The position numbers and the translations under genes are program-made. A stretch of DNA of 64,000 nucleotides from Taiwanofungus camphoratus. Lineage: Eukaryota > Basidiomycota > Agaricomycetes > Polyporales > Taiwanofungaceae. The notes below the pieces were generated by a model. It searched no databases. It worked only from the letters and a program-made list of their open reading frames with translations, and was not told the DNA's origin. This document shows positions 11,389 to 21,545 of this stretch, piece by piece. Each line of letters opens with the position of its first letter. The stretch's first letter is position 1. The stretch lies in the NCBI GenBank assembly GCA_003999685.1, contig CP021220.1, positions 1,240,001-1,304,000 on the forward strand, read 5' to 3'.

Positions 11389-13984
11389 TTATCTGGAAAG
11401 CCGAGAAAGCGTGAAAACGCCCAAAATGACGGCTGCCAACGCTCCTATGCTGGCCGGTAATAGCAGATCCTTCGGGATACCCAAGACTTTCTCCTCAGCA
11501 ATATGAACGGGTTGTGGCGGCGCGTGGTTAACCACTTCGGGATGGATAGCTTCTGCCTTCTCCACTTCTTTGATCTCTCGCTGTGCAGCTGCGGCAACTT
11601 CAGCGGCTTGCGCGGCGCTCTTCTCAGCCATGACATCAGCCCATCCCTTGCCGCCCTGGATGAACAGCACTACACGATCTTGACCGCCATTCCTTGCAAT
11701 CTTCACTGCGTCCGAGACGTCCGTGTCGGAGGTGATCAGTACGATGTCCCCGTCCGCATCCGTGTACGACAGTAGAAAGTCTGTAGGGTCCGGGGGCAGC
11801 TGCGATGGATCCTTGGTCTTGTAGCTCGTGAAGTACGGGTCGGTGGCAAGCTTCCCGGAGACGATGTCGCGCAAGTTCTCCACATTGTCGTGGCGTGCCT
11901 GGAACCGGTGCGTACGGCCACTCGGCGTGCGGAATTTGAACACGTACGTGCCGTCGTCGACGGGAGGCACTGGCGCAGACGGGCCGACGATCGACGGGAG
12001 CGGCTCTCCAGACTTCCTTCCGTAACCTTCGAGCGCCGAAACAGGGTCATCGTCCACGACGGAGGCCGAGTCGTTCGGATGCACCTCCGATTGAGGAGAC
12101 TGGGGAATGAGGTGGGAGATACTGCGAGACACGTGGCGAGAGTGAAGATCAGTTGGGAAGTTGGATCCCGAGATGGCAGACTCGGTATCGTCGCCGCCCC
12201 CGATAGACTCGAAGAAACGACCCCACATAGGACCGCCTTCCGCCTCGCCTTCCGCAGCATTCTCGGCACTAATTGAGTTCATCTGCCATGACATCGACTT
12301 AGCTTTCACGCATATCTATCCCTGAGAACGGGGCACTGACCTGCTCAAGCGTTGCGTACGTCAACTTCAGCACATCGACAATAGCTACTAGGCGGCCATC
12401 AGCTTCGACCACAGGTAAATTGAGATAATGACCGGCTAGGAATTATTTATCAGCAACATAAAATGTGGAACAGTATCACTCATACGTACTGTGCATCTTC
12501 TTGAGTGCATCATGACATGTCAAAGTCGGAGGCGCGGTATCCGGGTGCGGAGTCATCACCCGGACAACACTGCACCTGCTCGCGTCCAGCCCGGCCGCAA
12601 TAACACGTAGCACGATGTCCTTGCTCGTGAAGATGCCCGCAATCTTCGGTGCGGCATCCAGCACGCCTGGGCCGTGGGAGGACGGCTCCATGACGCACAC
12701 TGCAGTCGTGCGTCGCTCTTTCATCAGCTTCGCGACCTCCTTGACAGTCGTCTTGGGCCCAACAGTCGCAGGCTGCGTGCGCGAGTCCATGACGGTCGTC
12801 AGATCCGGCAACGCAGTCTTCTCGCGCAGGGCCTCGACGTAGGAGAGCATCGCCGCGGTCTGCGGGTTATGACCCATCCCGGCACCCAACTCGGACTGGA
12901 CGCCAGCGAGCGCAGAATAGAGCTTCTCTGATGCGGACGAGCTACGCTCCACCTTGTCAAGCGCCTCATGAAAGACCTTTGTGATATCCAAAAGACCAAC
13001 GACATTTCCTTCTTCATTGCAGACGGGCTGACAGGGACTTGTGAGGATGATTTCATCGAAAACAGGCCAAAAAGAACACACCAAGTGCCTGAAGTGCCTC
13101 TGTACCATGAGCTGCAAAGCCTCCGTAGCACTTGTCGTGTCACGCGTAACCATCGGGTTGCGCGTCATAATCGCACTAACCTGGGTGGTATGGGGTTCCA
13201 AACCATCCGCAGTCACCTGTAAGATCCATTCGCATGAATCCTGACTACAAATAACACGCATAGAACACGCACTCGATATGCCAGATCCTTTGCGGTGAAG
13301 ATTCCACTAAGGCCTTCATCATCGTCGACTACGAGCACACAATCCGTCCTTTTAGCCGCGCACAGCTGGCTGGCCTCGGCAACCGTGATGTTCTCGGGCA
13401 CAGTCAGCGCCGGGCTCGGCTTGAGCGCAGCGACGGTGCCCTTCTGCACATTCGGCTTGTTCCCGCGCCTGCGGCCGGACGAGTGCTGCGTTGTAGAGAT
13501 GGTGCGCTTGCGCGAGAGCTCGGACTCGATCTTCTTGCGGATCGCCTGCGGAACGTGCGCCGCGTCAGTACGTGTGCCCTGCCGCATGGGCGCCCGGGGC
13601 CTCGCAATCGGGCTCGCATGCATGACGGCGCGCTCTGCGACGGTACTAGGGGTGATGGTGGCAGACATTGTGCACGGCGTACACGTGTAAGCCGCACACC
13701 CTGCCAGAACCGCAATTTACGCGCCGAGCGGTGTGCACTTTCGAGCCCGGAGAAGAAGGGAAGTCGCTCACCTCGTCTCTCTTCGACTGCTTCCTCCGGG
13801 TCTCTGCCAGCGAACCCGACACGGACGACATGGACGCGTTGGCGTGGTGGCCGTTCGACTGTTGGCGCGAGGGAGGAAGCGGCGAGACGGCGCGCTCGGG
13901 AAAGGGAACAGGGGAATCTGAGCGGTGGTGTGCGCCCGCGCGGTTCTGGGTAGGGGAGTGCGCAGGCACTGGGATTCGTGACAT
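11389..13984 (-). CDS. CBS-domain and PB1-domain protein with C-terminal membrane anchor
   Basis: Exons 13772-13984, 13273-13545, 13082-13216, 12490-13027, 12341-12435 and 11389-12282 join to 715 residues. A disordered, basic N-terminus (ends KQSKRDEAIRKKIESELSRK) is followed by four CBS repeats: TVAEASQLCAAKRTDCVLVV, VTRDTTSATEALQLMVQRHF, TVKEVAKLMKERRTTAVCVM and TCHDALKKMHTGHYLNLPVV. CBS pairs bind adenine nucleotides in other proteins. A PB1 domain lies at YVFKFRTPSGRTHRF..DNVENL, with the acidic OPCA-like stretch LLSYTDADGDIVLITSD. An Ala/Glu-rich helix and one terminal hydrophobic segment (LLLPASIGALAAVILGVF) suggest a tail anchor. The same order is known from uncharacterised fungal CBS/PB1 proteins. 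The first intron is long (226 nt) and contains an in-frame ATG that could start a second isoform at 13668. Confidence 0.85.
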
Positions 13985-14390
13985 GGACTATGAACGTCCA
14001 GCAGCGTGGAACTAGCAAGCACCACGTTCCTGCTCGGCGTGCCGTATCGCGCGTGAAATGAGGCTAACGGCGCCTGTTGTCTGATGTTTGGTCGGTGGCG
14101 GCTGGCTCGGTGACCATCACCGACTCGACTCAGCCAGCCTTGGCCAGTCTGCACTCGAACACATCTCCTGAAACTGATGGGAAACAAAATACATCTGCTT
14201 GAGGTACTACACATACGGATACATAGAATCGGAGGTAGCGATACAGCGACACTATCCAAGCTCATACCGTGACATTATCACCACAACGAAGAAGTGAGTC
14301 TTCGAGGCATAGGGGCTGACATCCCAAACAACCACAATTACTGTCTGTCACCCTCAATTGAAGGCACTCACGCCAGAGCGGTCTAGTCCA
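13985..14390. other. Promoter region of the CBS/PB1 gene
   Basis: About 400 bp between the CBS/PB1 start and the 3' end of the 99-aa membrane protein gene. No separate gene was seen. Confidence 0.4.
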
Positions 14391-14751
14391 TCAATGAATC
14401 TTCTTCGTTTCTTTTCGACTTCCCCCACGATAATAATTGGTGTACCAATAGTACGCGCCACCTACGAGGAGAATAGCCACAAAGTTGGCTATCAAGCAGA
14501 CAATGAATGTCAGCGTATCACAAGGCTATCCACTGCGAAACCTGCTCACCCGCAACGAAGCCAAGGACTCCCTGGAACAGACTTGTCCCAAAGTCGACGA
14601 ATGCTTTTGCCAGCTGCAACAAGCCCCCCACAAAGTGCTGGGCGAGGGCAAGGATGGCCTGCAAGACAGCCAACACCGAGTTTGCAAGGTTCGCGGCGAT
14701 GGAGGTGAGGGCGGACAGGAGATTCGCGACGGCGGAAGAGAGTGAGGACAT
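14391..14751 (-). CDS. Small two-segment membrane protein, unknown function
   Basis: Two exons (14550-14751 and 14391-14488) encode 99 residues. The first 65 residues form a long Ala/Leu-rich amphipathic to hydrophobic stretch (SAVANLLSALTSIAANLANS and LQLAKAFVDFGTSLFQGVLG). The second exon adds one clear membrane segment (FVAILLVGGAYYWYTNYY) and a basic tail ending SRKETKKIH, which favours a cytosolic C-terminus. The intron has normal GT..AG ends and the frame is kept across it, so I trust the gene. I do not recognise the family. The Ala/Leu-rich part resembles apolipoprotein- or perilipin-like helices, but that is only a resemblance. Confidence 0.6.
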
Positions 14752-14849
14752 GATAAAGGCACTGGAACAGATTGGTTGGGCGAAAAGTCAAGCTTGCCCA
14801 ACGAATTTATGCCAATCGCACTGCAAATGCTCCATACCTCCGGAACGCG

Positions 14850-14857
14850 TGACGTCA
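14850..14857. promoter_or_regulatory. CRE-like palindrome TGACGTCA
   Basis: A perfect 8-bp ATF/CREB-type site about 100 bp upstream of the start codon of the 99-aa membrane protein gene (minus strand). Binding by a bZIP factor is inferred from the sequence alone. Confidence 0.45.
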
Positions 14858-15303
14858 TGAGCGGATGGTCACGATCACGCGGGCAAACGACCGGCTTTAC
14901 CGCTGATAGCACCGAGTAATAAAGCGAAGCGGCTCGTCAATATGCTCACAACGTGAGGGCACTTGGATGCCCTGACATGGGATATGAGTGAAATAGCAAG
15001 AAGTACAGCACCAAGATGCTGATGACGGCGCTGAGAGCAGCGACACTTGTTGTTCAAACAAAAGTCCCAGCGAACCGCTCAATGAACCCGCATCAATGTG
15101 AGTCACAAGGGAGGGAGGGCCGCATCATACAAATCTGTCTTTGAATCTGCACGTTTGAGTCGTTCTCGGGTCTGCTTAGTTCTGGACCGATCACAGGGAA
15201 AACACTCATCGTGTGAACAAGTCGGTATTCTATCGTCCACTCAAAGCATTTCAGGCAGGGTTTCGCCAAAACATCAGAGATAGCATGCACAGCACATAAT
15301 TAA
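14858..15303. other. Intergenic spacer
   Basis: About 450 bp without a supported gene, upstream of the small membrane protein gene and downstream of the TMEM33-like gene. Confidence 0.4.
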
Positions 15304-16587
15304 TCACTGCCTCCTCGCCCCAGCTCCCGCGCCATTCTGCGGCGCCAGGATGCTGCCGGCCCACCGCGACGTAAGCACCTTGAACTTGTCCCACACCGTG
15401 CCAAGCACGGGTGGCACGCCTTCCCTATGTACGTAGCCGTCCACACGCGCGCTGACGAACCAGACAGCGCTCTGCGTGAATTTGGACTGGAAGTAGCGCT
15501 GGCGGAGGAAGTGGGCGTAAATTACGGGGCTCATGAATGAGTTCTGGAGGGTGATCGCGCCGAGAGTGACACGGAGCATGATTAACAGCTCGGTGAAGGC
15601 AACGGCTTTCATTGCGGAGTCGTAGTTGGCTGGCCACCGTTGGAACATAAGAAACGGTAATCAGAGCGATATTGAGCGAGTGATTAACGCACCTTTCACC
15701 CAGGCTTGCAACTTCTTAGCAAGGGGATGGGGAGTTGGAGGACCGCCTGCAGTAGCAGGCGGGCCTTGAGGCAGAAATTGAGGCATCAAAGTCGTACGCG
15801 TGAACGTCAGGGCATGGAACAGGGAGAAGATGGCGTATGGCACCAAAGCAACTGCAAGACAACGAAGAATCAGGACAAGTGCTCAGAGCGGATCATCCCT
15901 GTAATGGCAAGAGGCGCACGCGCTACCGGCTTCGAGGTCCACCAGAAGAGTGCAAGCAACAGGTACTGCACATTCTGCAGAAAGAGCTAAGGGCACGTTT
16001 TCTGAATTGACTGGACAGGTCTCGTACCTCATCTACAAGCGCTCGCTGGACCCAAGCCGCGTTAGGTTGCGGAGTCTATCGCAGGATAAGTAAAATATTC
16101 AAGCGGTGCAGGGTGCCTCGCGCTCTTCACTCACTCCCAGAGATTTTCTAGATCAAGCGCGATTCAGAAGGCGAACACGAAACAGACCACGACACCACAG
16201 GACTCACTGGCACACGATGGCATAGCTGACGAGCGCTCCTGTGAAGCTCGCTACGGGGTGCACCCGGCATGTCGGTCATCCACTAATACCAGCACATTAA
16301 AACAGGAGCCTACTCTTGTACCACCATGCAGAGACACCTCTGAACGTAATCGACGCCAGGAAATAGCGCAGCGAGGAGACCAAGAGAACAAAGTGGCCAG
16401 CGGCCCACAAATAGTGCTGCACCGAAATTGGATCAGTTCTCTTCCGCCCGAAATGAATCCCCTCGATAAAGAGAGGTGCTGGCTGACCTGCGTTGTCGCC
16501 ATTGCTGGTAGAGAGAACGGAGGGAGAGACACGAATGCAAAAGACCTGGAGCAGCTCGTTCTGGACGCGTGCGTTGATGGTGGACAT
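15304..16587 (-). CDS. TMEM33/Pom33-family ER and nuclear-envelope membrane protein
   Basis: Pom33 (budding yeast), Tts1 (fission yeast) and TMEM33 shape ER tubules and aid nuclear pore distribution. Eight exons (16546-16587, 16314-16416, 16208-16250, 16135-16147, 16028-16075, 15920-15974, 15693-15851, 15304-15629) sum to 262 residues, the family's usual size. Hydrophobic segments include HYLWAAGHFVLLVSSLRYF, SFTGALVSYAIVCQ, NVQYLLLALFWWTS and VPYAIFSLFHALTF. The conserved C-terminal amphipathic region reads NYDSAMKAVAFTELLIMLRV, followed by NSFMSPVIYAHFLRQRYFQS. Exon 4 has only 13 nt. The join from exon 1 (MSTINARVQNELLQ) to the first membrane segment assumes a 129-nt intron ending at 16417; another small exon could exist inside it. 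The rest is firm. Confidence 0.82.
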
Positions 16588-16836
16588 GGCAGTGACGCAC
16601 ACCACGTTGCGCTTTAGGGCAGGCGGTGGCCGCCTTGCATGCACACCGACACCGGCCACGCACACTCGAAACACAACGCTTGCGGCCAAGGACACGACCA
16701 AGTAGTACATACGCATTACGACGGTCAACAGAAATGCGGTTCCGAGAGATAATGAAAACATAATGAAGCCGTAACGTAAATGCACAACTATCGGAGGCAC
16801 ACACGCCTACATCCAGATCGCGAAGGCAAGGCCCTG

Positions 16837-18828
16837 TCATCGGCTCCAGTTCCCCTTCAGCTTCTTCATCTCCAGCCCCTTTTTGAATACCTCCTTCGCC
16901 ACCCTCCTCGACCCCAGTGTCTCCTTCCGCCGCTCCTTCCCATGGCGCTTCACCTGTGTTCGCGCGCTTTCGTCGTCCTCCACCGCATTCTCCTCTTCGC
17001 TGCCATCCTTGTCCACCGCGTCGATCTCCTCCCACTCCTCGTCATCGTCCTCGTTATCCTCGCCCCGTTTCCGCTTCTTCCCTGTCCGCCCCGCGCCGCC
17101 CTTGCCGCCGCCAATGTTTACGTTCACCCGTGGTGGCACCGCGAACCCGAACGACTTGCCCACCTTCGCTAGGTCGAGCTGGTTCACGTCGAATATCTTT
17201 TTGAGCGAATACGATGCATAGGCCTGCAAGTACGACCTATAACCATCGCGTGCGGACTGATGCAGGAAATAGTTCTTCTGTAGCAGCTTCTCCAACTATG
17301 CAAGCGAACGTTAACGAAAGTGTCGCACTATGAATGCAAACCTGAGATCATACCTGAGACTGTACATTCGCAATCTGGTTAGCTGGGAAGCTAAACTCGT
17401 TGAGTGGCACCTTCGCGTCTTTCAGATACCGTAGGAAGCCGAGTTCACTGGGAAGCAGGAACATCAGACTCTTGCCCACCTTCCCTGCACGCGCTGTCCG
17501 GCCGACACGATGGATGTAGTCACGAGGGTCATCTGGCGGGTCGTATTGAATGATCCAGTCGACGCGCGGGATGTCCAAGCCCCGCGCTGCGACATCAGTA
17601 CAGAGAAGGGTACCAGCTTCAGCGTTGCAGAATTCGAAGAAGGTAGTCGTGCGTTTTTGCTGTTTTTGTTTGCCCTAGAGCACAAAAAGCACCTTAGAAG
17701 GCAAGGGAGAAGGAGCGGAAGGAAACCTACGTGGAGATCGAGTACTGGTACATCAATATAATTTAGCAGCTCCGCGTGGTATTTTACCGAATTACAACTT
17801 GAGAAGAAGACGACTACTTTCTTTTTCATATTCCGTCTGAGGAAGGTGAAGAGGAGGAGGAACCGGCGATCGGATGGGCAGACAACATATCCTTGCGATA
17901 GCGTCGACACGGTGCTTGTGCTCTCTGCCTTGTCGACGTCGATGAATAGGGGCCCTGGCCGGAGCGATATTCGTGCCAGGTCTGTGACTTTTGTTGTTTG
18001 TGTTGCAGAGAATAGCATGGACTGGCGGTTCTCTATTGTATCCTATTGGACGATGAATGAACATAAAGAGAGAAGGTGTAGACGCACCATTAGGCAAGAT
18101 AGCGATGATCCTCTTCATCTCCTCCTCGAACCCGACCTCTAATATCCGATCCGCCTCGTCTATCACCAGACCCTTCAGATTTCGGAATACGAAGCCTTTC
18201 GTATTCTGAAGCCGAGAATGAGAACTAGGATGAATACGACCGCATTTGTGTACACACCTCCAGATGATCGAGCAGTCGTCCGGGGGTCGCAACAAGCAGA
18301 TTCACGCCCTTCTGGAGCTTGTCCGCTTCTGCTCTCCGGTTCGCGCCGCCCATGACAATGCCAAACGTCTGCGAGTGATACGCCATCAGCTCCTTCGCAA
18401 CGCCGAAAATCTGCAACGCGAGCTCCCGTGTCGGCGAGACGATGACGATGCCCGTGCCTGTGTCGCAATTTGCGAAGAAGAAAAAAACAGTAAATAACCG
18501 CAGGACTCGCTAGGCCTAGGAGAAATAAGCAACACAAGACGAGCTGCTCACCATTCCTGGGCTTGAACTTCATCCGGTGCAGCAGCTCGATCGCGGGGAT
18601 CAGGAACGCCAGCGTCTTACCCGAGCCCGTCTGCGCCGCACCGAGCACGTCTTTGCCCGCCAGCAGCGGCGGGATCGACTTCTCCTGCACCGGGGTCATC
18701 GTCGTGAAGCCCATCTCGGAGAGGGCCCTGCTGGTTGGCTCAGACAGCTCCAGCTCGGAGAAGGGCTTGCGACCAGGTACGCTCTCGTTGGGCACCGGTG
18801 TGGGTGCGGTTGCGCCTTCCGCGGCCAT
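16837..18828 (-). CDS. HAS1: DEAD-box ATP-dependent RNA helicase Has1 (DDX18)
   Basis: A nucleolar helicase needed for 40S and 60S ribosome biogenesis and snoRNA release. Exons 18552-18828, 18258-18457, 18088-18205, 17731-18032, 17354-17674 and 16837-17295 make 558 residues. The motifs are complete and in order: Q motif (FTTMTPVQ), I (AAQTGSGKT), Ia (PTREL), Ib (TPGRLLDHL), II (DEAD, in [13 protein letters not shown]), III (SAT, in [16 protein letters not shown]), IV ([14 protein letters not shown]), V ([11 protein letters not shown]) and VI ([10 protein letters not shown]). The Has1-specific C-terminus [20 protein letters not shown] then [13 protein letters not shown] separates it from other DEAD proteins. 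A Lys-rich and acidic tail follows. It shares a 171-bp promoter with the divergent PTH2 gene. Confidence 0.93.
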
Positions 18829-18999
18829 GAGTTCTGCGGGATTGCGGCGGCCAAGACTGGACTACAGCTGAAAGGGGTGAACAGAGGCAAGCGATGGTCA
18901 GAAGAGCGGAGTGTAGCACTAGTCGTGCAGGTCGGTGAGTGAGGACAAAATGTCCAGAGACTTTGCGATCATTGGCCCGGCCGTTGCCGACACGCCGCT
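18829..18999. promoter_or_regulatory. Compact bidirectional promoter HAS1 / PTH2
   Basis: Only 171 bp separate the start codons of HAS1 (minus) and PTH2 (plus), so both promoters and 5' UTRs must share this stretch. No TATA box is evident. Confidence 0.6.
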
Positions 19000-20017
19000 A
19001 TGTCTTCGCTCACAACATCGCAAAGTCAGTATCCCGCGCCCGGTTGCATAGAAATGCTTGTTCACAGATTCACTGTTCAGTTATCACTACTGTTGCGCTC
19101 GTCGCGACGTCTTTGAGCGTAGGGTACGCTGTCGGGGTCAAGTCGGCCGCATCTGCGCCCGCAAGGTCCTTAGACTCAAGGAACAAGCCCGTGCCTCGAA
19201 ACGCGGACGTTGAGGTCGAAAGCGATGAGGAGGAAGAAGAGGCAGACGGCGACCTCTCCGCCGTGAAGCCAGGCTTTATGGAGCAGTGTAAATTAGTGGG
19301 GAATTTCGTACTAGTGGGTCACAGGCCAAATGTTTTACAATGTCGCAGGTTCTAGTGGTACGAACGGACCTGGGCATGACACCCGGAAAAATCGCTGCTC
19401 AGTACGAACAATTTTTTAAAACCATAACGTCTGCCTAACATCTTCTATCTGTAGATGCGGGTGGGTCGCTGTAGCCCCACCTTTTGATGATCTAAACTTG
19501 ATCTTGGCAATAGGCATGCAACCTTGGCTTGCTACAAAGCGCTACTGAAGACGAATCCCTCAGTAAGTGCCTTGCATGTCACGTCCAGCGTTATCTTGAG
19601 ATTGACGAATGACTGCAGCTTCTGCAACACTGGGAACGTACTGGGTATGCTGATATGCAATGATGGACGTAGGAATTGATCTAATGCCGCTGTCGTTACA
19701 GTCAGGCGAAGATTGCCCTCAAGGCGAGTTCAGAGGAGCAGCTCTTGGAGTTGGAAGCCATTGCGAAAAGCGTCAATCTGTGTGCTCGGGCGATACATGA
19801 TGCGTGCGTGTCATCCACGTCCACTCTGCGATACACGCCCACTCACGTTCGTCGCCACAGGGGCAGGACACAGATAGCGGCAGGCTCGCGGACAGTGCTT
19901 GGGATCGGCCCTGGTCGGTGCATCCAGTGACAGGCCGAAAGAATGTGCTGACGGGTGTGTTCCGCAGGACCTGTCGAGTTGGTGAACCGGGTTACGGGGA
20001 AGCTGAGGCTGCTATGA
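19000..20017 (+). CDS. PTH2: Peptidyl-tRNA hydrolase 2 (Bit1 type), membrane anchored
   Basis: Frees tRNA from peptidyl-tRNA that drops off ribosomes; Bit1-type enzymes sit at the outer mitochondrial membrane or ER. Nine exons (19000-19024, 19081-19295, 19349-19401, 19455-19460, 19514-19562, 19619-19644, 19702-19803, 19861-19913, 19968-20017) give 192 residues. An N-terminal hydrophobic segment (IITTVALVATSLSVGYAVG) and an acidic linker precede the catalytic domain. Conserved blocks are LVVRTDLGMTPGKIAAQCGH, ATLACYKALLKTN, GQAKIALKASSEEQL, ARAIHDAGRTQIAAGSRTVL and IGPGPVELVNRVTGKLRLL. The Cys-Gly of the AAQCGH motif comes from a 6-nt microexon; skipping it would keep the frame but lose two conserved residues. 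The start shown gives a clean frame; an upstream ATG at 18948 is out of frame with exon 2 after splicing. Confidence 0.9.
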
Positions 20018-20169
20018 GGTGGAGTGTGTTGTCTACATAGGGGAACTGTGGTGTGCATCTGCTGAATTGAATAGCCGTGATCGAGATGTGCGCGGAATAA
20101 GGATCCCCTCTCAGCTGTGAGATTGGCGTGTTGCTAGCACCTTCGAGCCGTGCGTGCGGGCCGGGGAGA

Positions 20170-20177
20170 TGACGTCA
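20170..20177. promoter_or_regulatory. CRE-like palindrome TGACGTCA
   Basis: A perfect ATF/CREB-type site 184 bp upstream of the Mpv17/Sym1 start codon. This is the second such site in the window. Function is inferred. Confidence 0.45.
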
Positions 20178-20360
20178 GCGTGGGATATTCCTTGATATGG
20201 AGGCAGCCGTGTGCGCTCGGCGGCGGGTCGTCGTCGCTGGCAACACTGACGAGTCCGTGGAGTGAGGAGTGGATGGATGAACCGCATCCAGTGCGCACCC
20301 CTCTGCTATAACTTATTGTCTCCCCGTCAGACCCGTTTGCATTTCCGCCACTTTCGCAAC

Positions 20361-21343
20361 ATGTCCAGCATCGCTCTCGCGCGCGTATACCAACAGTCCT
20401 TTGAAACACACCCCTACGGCACACTCGCCGTCACCAACGGTGCCTTCAACGCACTGGGCGACATTGTAGCGCAGATCACCGAAAAGGCCGTGCGTCTCGC
20501 TGGCCTGTATTCTGCCGCCGCCGTAGTCTCACATTGACACGCCTCCAGATTGGCTCTCGAAGCAGCCCGGATTCGCGCTTCCGTTATGACATTCCACGCA
20601 CTCTGCGGTTCTTTGCATTTGGGGCTGGGATGGGTATCCACGTTTCTGTTTTTCGAAATACGCCCACGCTGATGACCTCGGCCAGGACCGTTGATTGGTC
20701 GGTGGAATTTTTTCCTCGAGCGTAACTTTCCATTGCGTTTGCAGGGCGGCAACTCCGGCGCGGTCAGTCTTCTCGCACTGTCAAAACGAGTGGCAGCCGA
20801 CCAGTTGATCATGTGAGCTTGCTGCAACGCCCAATACGCCCGTCGCTCATGCCTTTTCCGGGTGGATTCGCAGGGCCCCCATCGGTGTATGTCCTTCACT
20901 GCCGCCCATTAATTCTCTTCGACACTGACGGTGGTGACATGGCCCGGCAGCTCATGATCTTCATAGGCTCCATGGGTGTCATGGAAGGTCGAGATGGGCC
21001 TCACATACGGAGAAAATATGCCGACTTGTTTGCACCTGCCCTCATCGCCAACTGGCAAGTCTGGCCCCTCGCACAGGTACGCTGCACCTCTCGATTATCC
21101 CCGTCAGAAGCATCCTAACATCGATTCATGGTTCCTCCATGCAGCTCATCAACTTCAGATACATGCCTCTAGCCTATCGTGTGCCCTTCCAGTCAACTTG
21201 TGGTGTCTTCTGGACGTTGTACCTGTCCATCCTCAACTCAAGGTTAGTGTCTCGTGTGACAGTGTCATGTTCGTGCCTGAATTTGCTTCAGGGAAGATCA
21301 GCTGCAAGACCAGGCAGAGGCCATGCACGAAACGGTACGGTAA
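20361..21343 (+). CDS. Mpv17/PMP22-family protein (Sym1-like)
   Basis: Members are small channels or stress proteins of the inner mitochondrial membrane (Sym1, Mpv17) or peroxisome (PMP22). Exons 20361-20489, 20549-20633, 20686-20812, 20874-20886, 20951-21076, 21145-21242 and 21292-21343 add to 209 residues. Motifs: HPYGTLAVTNGAFNALGDIV, FRYDIPRTLRFFAFGAGMGP, then W..FLERNFP, SKRVAADQLIMAPIG, FAPALIANWQVWPLAQLINF, and the family signature VPFQSTCGVFWTLYLSILNS. Exon 4 is a 13-nt microexon that encodes the conserved Met-Ala-Pro-Ile-Gly. Mitochondrial rather than peroxisomal location is inferred from resemblance to Sym1-type fungal proteins. Confidence 0.85.
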
Positions 21344-21545
21344 AGAGTATCCAGGTCCGATATTTGGGTTTCATCTCCATCGCTCACTGTTTGCCAACAC
21401 TACATACTGTAGCACTAGCATTACTTGTCGCGTTACTCCATTATCCCGTAATCTGTCGTACTTTCGGATCCTGCGTACATACAGTCACCATAGACACATC
21501 TACAATACAGTTAGACGGTTGCATAGGCACGTCTCATCACCCCCA

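Noticed and set aside
13483-13953. 156-codon plus-strand ORF opposite the CBS/PB1 N-terminus
   Set aside because: Arg-rich shadow of the coding strand with no motif.
16780-17221. Plus-strand ORFs opposite the HAS1 C-terminus
   Set aside because: They mirror the Lys/Glu-rich tail of HAS1; HAS1 motifs fix the strand.
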